8,682 bases of DNA from positions 1 through 8,682 of the forward strand of contig JACOZM010000080.1 of assembly GCA_016181345.1 (NCBI GenBank), read 5' to 3'. A model generated the notes under the pieces. The model did not search any database. It had not been told where the DNA came from and saw only the letters and a list, made by a program, of their open reading frames with translations. Origin of the DNA: Candidatus Woesearchaeota archaeon. GTDB taxonomy: Archaea > Nanobdellota > Nanobdellia > Woesearchaeales > GW2011-AR9. Each line of letters starts with the position of its first letter. The first letter of the stretch is position 1. Position numbers and translations under genes: made by a program. Below, one piece after another: positions 6,048 through 8,682 of the stretch.

Positions 6048-6572
6048 CTAAAAAAACAAGCCAAACAAGTAAATCAGAGCTAAATATTTTATGACTAGGC
6101 CGATAAGGGAATACAGCATTAAGCTTCTAAATCTAAAGCGAAGCATTCCGGCTACTAAAGATAAGACGGAAGATGATAAAGGAGTGACATTAAAAAAGAA
6201 AACTGCAACTTTTCCATAATTCTGGATGTACCTCTCCATTTTATTATACTTTTTCTCGCCAATAAGTCCTTTAATGACCTCGCTGCTCATCATATAACCA
6301 ACAGCATAATTTATCGGCTGGGCAAGAATGGCAGTAGAAACAGCAATTAATCCAAGTAGGAAGCCATTATAGCCGAGAGCTTGATAGACTGGAACTAAGC
6401 TCTCTACTGGCAAAAGAATCATAAATAAATACCCTGCAAAATTGATGATACCAAATGAAACTAAGGATGGTTCCTCTCCATTTATAAGATCTCTCCCCAT
6501 AGTAATAGATAGCAACGCCATCGCTAAAAGAATAGAACCTAAACTTAAGATTATTTTTACCCTACGCTTCAT
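6048..6572 (-). CDS. DedA/VTT-like (SNARE-associated, YqaA-type) membrane protein
   Basis: Integral membrane protein of 174 residues. Hydrophobic segments are at about 6-24, 38-62, 70-92, 121-142 and 149-172. The layout matches VTT/DedA proteins: a re-entrant-like stretch with LLPVESLVPVYQALGYNG (53-70), an amphipathic charged segment (100-118, KKYNKMERYIQNYG) and a second re-entrant-like segment, NVTPLSSSVLSLVAGMLRF (128-146), corresponding to the family motif that ends in AG. The usual Arg before Pro in bacterial DedA is Asn-Val-Thr here, as in more distant YqaA-like members. Family members are implicated in lipid scrambling or transport and in membrane homeostasis; the substrate here is unknown. 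Start ATG 6572 lacks a Shine-Dalgarno and sits 27-28 bp after a TATA-like box, which fits a leaderless transcript. It is separated from the FKBP gene by 106 bp with T-rich terminator tracts, so probably its own unit. Confidence 0.8.
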   Translation of the reverse strand: MKRRVKIILSLGSILLAMALLSITMGRDLINGEEPSLVSFGIINFAGYLFMILLPVESLVPVYQALGYNGFLLGLIAVSTAILAQPINYAVGYMMSSEVIKGLIGEKKYNKMERYIQNYGKVAVFFFNVTPLSSSVLSLVAGMLRFRFRSLMLYSLIGLVIKYLALIYLFGLFF

Positions 6573-6595
6573 GTTCTGCTAGGAAGAGGAAAGGG

Positions 6596-6603
6596 AATAT
6601 AAA
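6596..6603 (-). promoter_or_regulatory. TATA box for the DedA-like gene (leaderless)
   Basis: Minus-strand TTTATATT is centred about 27-28 bp before ATG 6572, so the predicted transcription start almost coincides with the start codon. Upstream of the ATG there is no GGAG-like site. Confidence 0.5.
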
Positions 6604-6624
6604 GATTACTGAAGGCAGATACCT

Positions 6625-6657
6625 AAAAGAAAAAAATAGAATGGAGAAGGAAAAAAA
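6625..6657 (-). terminator. Candidate U-rich terminator after the FKBP gene
   Basis: On the minus strand two T tracts (6657-6651, seven T; 6636-6625, mostly T) follow the FKBP stop by 22-54 nt, without an obvious hairpin. This is the expected form of an archaeal terminator, and it lies just upstream of the next gene's TATA box. Confidence 0.45.
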
Positions 6658-6678
6658 GCAGGGAAAATTACAAGAAAA

Positions 6679-7104
6679 TTACTTCACTCCCACAACCTTC
6701 ACTTTAAACTTCAATGTTTTTCCTGCTAAAGGATGATTTAAGTCTACCGTAATCTCTTTAGCATCAACTTTTGTGATTGTAGCAGGAAATCTCTTGCCGT
6801 CAGGAGTGCCTAAGGCTAAAACCATTCCAGGCTGAGGCTCTTTATCTTTCGGCAGCTGTTCGCGAGGGATTTTCTTCAGCAATTCGGGGTTGTGCACGCC
6901 ATAACCTTCTGAAGGAGGAATAGTGATGATTTTTTCCTCGCCTTTTTTCATACCCAAAACTCGATCAAAGCCTTTGATAACTTGTCCAGAACCGATTTCA
7001 AACTCTAATGGCTGGCCATGCCTCGAGGAAGCATCAAAAACAGTTCCATCTTCCAATTTCCCTTCATAGTCGATCTGTACTTTATCTCCTTTCTTAACTG
7101 ACAT
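6679..7104 (-). CDS. SlyD-type FKBP peptidyl-prolyl cis-trans isomerase
   Basis: Cytoplasmic folding helper of 141 residues that isomerises Xaa-Pro bonds and usually has chaperone activity. The FKBP core has DYEGKLEDGTVFDAS (12-26), GSGQVIKGFDRVLGMKKGE (38-56) and PPSEGYG (63-69). An inserted IF (chaperone) domain spans about 70-120, and the core closes with DLNHPLAGKTLKFKVKVV (121-138), the SlyD-family signature. The His/Cys-rich metal-binding tail of bacterial SlyD is absent, so it matches the short archaeal FKBPs in length. Start set at ATG 7104 because GGAG lies at 7114-7117 on this strand with 9-nt spacing; the in-frame TTG at 7119 overlaps that ribosome site and gives residues before the conserved N-terminus. 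A TATA-like sequence lies about 73 bp upstream. It appears to be a monocistronic housekeeping gene. Confidence 0.95.
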   Translation of the reverse strand: MSVKKGDKVQIDYEGKLEDGTVFDASSRHGQPLEFEIGSGQVIKGFDRVLGMKKGEEKIITIPPSEGYGVHNPELLKKIPREQLPKDKEPQPGMVLALGTPDGKRFPATITKVDAKEITVDLNHPLAGKTLKFKVKVVGVK

Positions 7105-7172
7105 AAATTTCAACTCCAACCCGTAGAAATAATAAGTAATTTGTACGAATTAGAGCAGAAACATTCTTCTTG

Positions 7173-7182
7173 TTATTTAAAA
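7173..7182 (-). promoter_or_regulatory. Candidate TATA box for the FKBP gene
   Basis: Minus-strand TTTTAAATAA resembles an archaeal TATA box. Initiation about 26 bp on would give a leader of roughly 45-50 nt containing the GGAG at 7117-7114. The call rests on pattern and spacing only. Confidence 0.4.
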
Positions 7183-7210
7183 TTTTTGGTAAGAAATTCT
7201 TTTTTGTTTT

Positions 7211-7313
7211 TGTCTAAGGGCAGAAGGTCTAAGGTCAGAGTATTTATATCCAGTGTCTAAGTAGATAGTACCTAGGTCTAATGTGTCTAGGTTTATTATG
7301 TCTAGGTTTATTA
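7211..7313 (+). repeat. 15-bp-period degenerate tandem repeat array (GTCTAAG/GTCTAGG units)
   Basis: Units begin at 7211, 7226, 7254, 7269, 7284 and 7299. The last two are identical, TGTCTAGGTTTATTA. The first two match each other at 12 of 15 positions; those at 7254 and 7269 each match the last unit at about 10 of 15 and are in exact 15-bp register with it. A 13-bp unrelated stretch (7241-7253) separates the first pair from the other four. The shared core is [TG]GTCTA[AG]G. Confidence 0.75.
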
Positions 7314-7566
7314 GATAAAAAGAAATCTTTATAAATGATAATAGTTTTTCAATGACTGCATTTTATTGATGGCAATATAATTCTGCCTGAGAATGTTGTT
7401 GAACAACCTAGTTGGATAATATCATTAAAAAAAGTGAACAATCATAACAACGTGAAGACAACCATACAACGATACGAAGCATCAAGAGAAGCTCTTTCTT
7501 CAAGTAAGGATAGTGCTAGATAGAAGGCTAAAGATGGTCGTAGGCGAGAAGAAATAGGAAGATGAA

Positions 7567-7575
7567 TTTATAAAA
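7567..7575 (+). promoter_or_regulatory. TATA box for the decarboxylase gene
   Basis: TTTATAAAA is a good archaeal TATA box centred about 25 bp before GTG 7595, which would place transcription initiation at or next to the start codon. A GAGG at 7586-7589 would then lie outside the mRNA, unless initiation uses an upstream promoter such as the TATA-like box at 7328-7336. Confidence 0.5.
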
Positions 7576-7594
7576 ACCTAATTGCGAGGAAAAC

Positions 7595-8682
7595 GTGAAA
7601 GCAAAAGCCCCTAAAAAAAAGATAAGCAAATATAACATCAAAAGCCAATGGAATTATTTAACTTATACTAATAAAGGAATGCTCAAGATCGAAGGATGGT
7701 GGGCAGACGAATTAGTAAAAAAAGTAGGAACTCCTGCATATATCATCGTCGAGAGGAAAATTAGAGAACGGTTACGGTTATTTAAGAAAGCAATACCTTA
7801 TCCAAAGCTCCGAGTACAATATGCCAGCAAGGTTAATTCAAATCTAGAGATCCTCAAAATTGTCCGTGAAGAAGGTTGTGAATTAGATGCAAGCAGTGTT
7901 GGAGAAATCATCCTCGGATTACTGGCGGACTTCGATCCTGGACAAATCACGTATACTAATCTCTATAAGTCAGAACAAGACATCTATTTTGCGGCAAAGA
8001 TAGGAGTTCAGAGCATTACTGCAGATTCTATTGAAGAATTACGACGGATGGAACAAGTAGGAAAAAAATTAGACACCAAAATTAAGACATTTATTCGAGT
8101 CAATCCATTAATTACGCTAGGAAAATATAGTACTCGAGACCATCAATATGGAATTCCCATCACTCAAGTTAAAAATGCAATCAATTTTGCAATTAAATCT
8201 GATAATCTCGATCTTGTAGGATTCCATTTTCATGGAGCATACATCACAACTCCTCAAGTTTACTTTATTGCCGCTGAAAAACTGATCAAATTAGCTAAGT
8301 ATGCTACTCTAAATAGAGCAAATATCAAATATATTGATCTAGGAGGGGGATTTCCTGTTGAATCAGATAAAGAATTTTCTGTTGAAGACATGGGAGAGAA
8401 GTTCTCCAATCATTTTACAAAGCTGTTAAAACAATATGGCCTACCCAGGCTTACCTTAATCTTTGAACCTGGAAAATCAATTGTTATGACTGCAGGAATT
8501 GGATTAACAAAAGTAGTTTCTAACAAAAAACTGCCGAAAGTGGAAAAAGTAATTGTAGATGCATCGACGTATGCTTTTGTTCCTGATCCTTTAGTTTATC
8601 ATTGTTATTATGATATTCTGCCGGCAAACAAGATGGTTTCCCCGCAAATCAAGACCTATACAATTGCAGGCTGTACGTGTGA
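7595..8682 (+). CDS. Fold-III PLP-dependent decarboxylase (diaminopimelate/ornithine decarboxylase family), 3' end outside window
   Basis: Open to the window end with 362 complete codons. N-terminal GTPAYIIVERKI (45-56) leads into the alanine-racemase-like barrel. PLP-linking lysine is Lys79 in QYASKVN, followed by EGCELDASSVGEI (93-105). HFHGAY (211-216) is the pyridine-contacting region, GGGF (250-253) the phosphate loop, and EPGK (291-294) stands where relatives have EPGR. The last residues AGCTC lead to Cys362, aligning with the catalytic Cys of the GxxC[DE]SxD motif; the partial last codon GA fits Asp or Glu. Relatives decarboxylate meso-diaminopimelate (lysine synthesis), ornithine, arginine or carboxynorspermidine; substrate unassigned. 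HFHGAY also differs from the usual HxHIGSQ. GTG 7595 is the only start-like codon between the in-frame stop at 7571 and the conserved N-terminus, with GAGG at 7586-7589. Confidence 0.88.
   Translation, partial: MKAKAPKKKISKYNIKSQWNYLTYTNKGMLKIEGWWADELVKKVGTPAYIIVERKIRERLRLFKKAIPYPKLRVQYASKVNSNLEILKIVREEGCELDASSVGEIILGLLADFDPGQITYTNLYKSEQDIYFAAKIGVQSITADSIEELRRMEQVGKKLDTKIKTFIRVNPLITLGKYSTRDHQYGIPITQVKNAINFAIKSDNLDLVGFHFHGAYITTPQVYFIAAEKLIKLAKYATLNRANIKYIDLGGGFPVESDKEFSVEDMGEKFSNHFTKLLKQYGLPRLTLIFEPGKSIVMTAGIGLTKVVSNKKLPKVEKVIVDASTYAFVPDPLVYHCYYDILPANKMVSPQIKTYTIAGCTC

Larger units (their letters stand above)
7120..7594. other. Gene-free divergent intergenic region of 475 bp
   Basis: It lies between the divergently oriented FKBP and decarboxylase genes. 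No credible reading frame on either strand and no tRNA-like fold was found. It holds the FKBP promoter, a T-rich patch (7200-7211), a 15-bp-period tandem array (7211-7313), a TATA-like TTTATAAAT (7328-7336), a perfect palindrome GTTGTT-G-AACAAC (7395-7407) and the decarboxylase promoter (7567-7575). The 240 bp between the two + strand TATA-like boxes could be a long leader or an untranslated RNA, but nothing recognisable is seen. Confidence 0.6.

Noticed and set aside
7104..7119. TTG 7119 as start of the FKBP gene.
   Set aside because: It overlaps the GGAG ribosome site that serves ATG 7104, and the family's conserved N-terminus begins at that ATG.
7120..7594. CRISPR array in the 15-bp repeat region.
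   Set aside because: Units are adjacent, 15 bp long and degenerate, with no unique spacers and no cas genes.

Overview
The window reads as an AT-rich archaeal chromosome segment. Several genes have archaeal TATA-like boxes about 26-28 bp upstream of the start codon or of a plausible transcription start. Two minus-strand genes look leaderless, while others carry a strong GGAGG-type Shine-Dalgarno. A SlyD-type FKBP of archaeal type and a YqaA/DedA-like membrane protein fit. Small genes, lipoprotein signals and heavy AGA/Lys usage suggest a DPANN-type lineage such as Woesearchaeota or Pacearchaeota. That placement is inference from style, not a marker gene.

Left part (1-3588, + strand): a lipoprotein with a complete CuA copper-site motif, a class I SAM methyltransferase, and a full-length P1B-1 Cu+-exporting ATPase (CopA) with one N-terminal metal-binding domain. 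A 38-bp tandem duplication lies just upstream of copA, and a short 14-bp tandem repeat follows it.

Middle (3589-5592, + strand): a 390-bp gene-free region ends in a promoter whose TATA box overlaps a 17-bp palindrome. It leads into a probable three-gene thiol-redox operon: a membrane-anchored DsbA-like oxidoreductase, a VKOR-like quinone-linked thiol oxidase that lacks its C-terminal CxxC helix, and a lipoprotein thioredoxin resembling the Trx half of VKOR-Trx fusion proteins. With the CuA protein and CopA, this makes a copper plus extracytoplasmic disulfide neighbourhood. Copper and thiol chemistry are linked in the cell envelope, so functional cooperation is plausible but inferred.

Right part (5593-8682): three minus-strand genes (helical 108-aa protein of unknown function, DedA/VTT-like membrane protein, SlyD-type FKBP prolyl isomerase), each apparently with its own promoter. 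A 475-bp gene-free stretch follows, containing a 15-bp-period tandem repeat array. The last gene is a fold-III PLP-dependent decarboxylase (diaminopimelate/ornithine family) starting at GTG 7595 and cut by the window end exactly at its active-site Cys. No rRNA, tRNA, CRISPR array, transposase or phage gene was seen.
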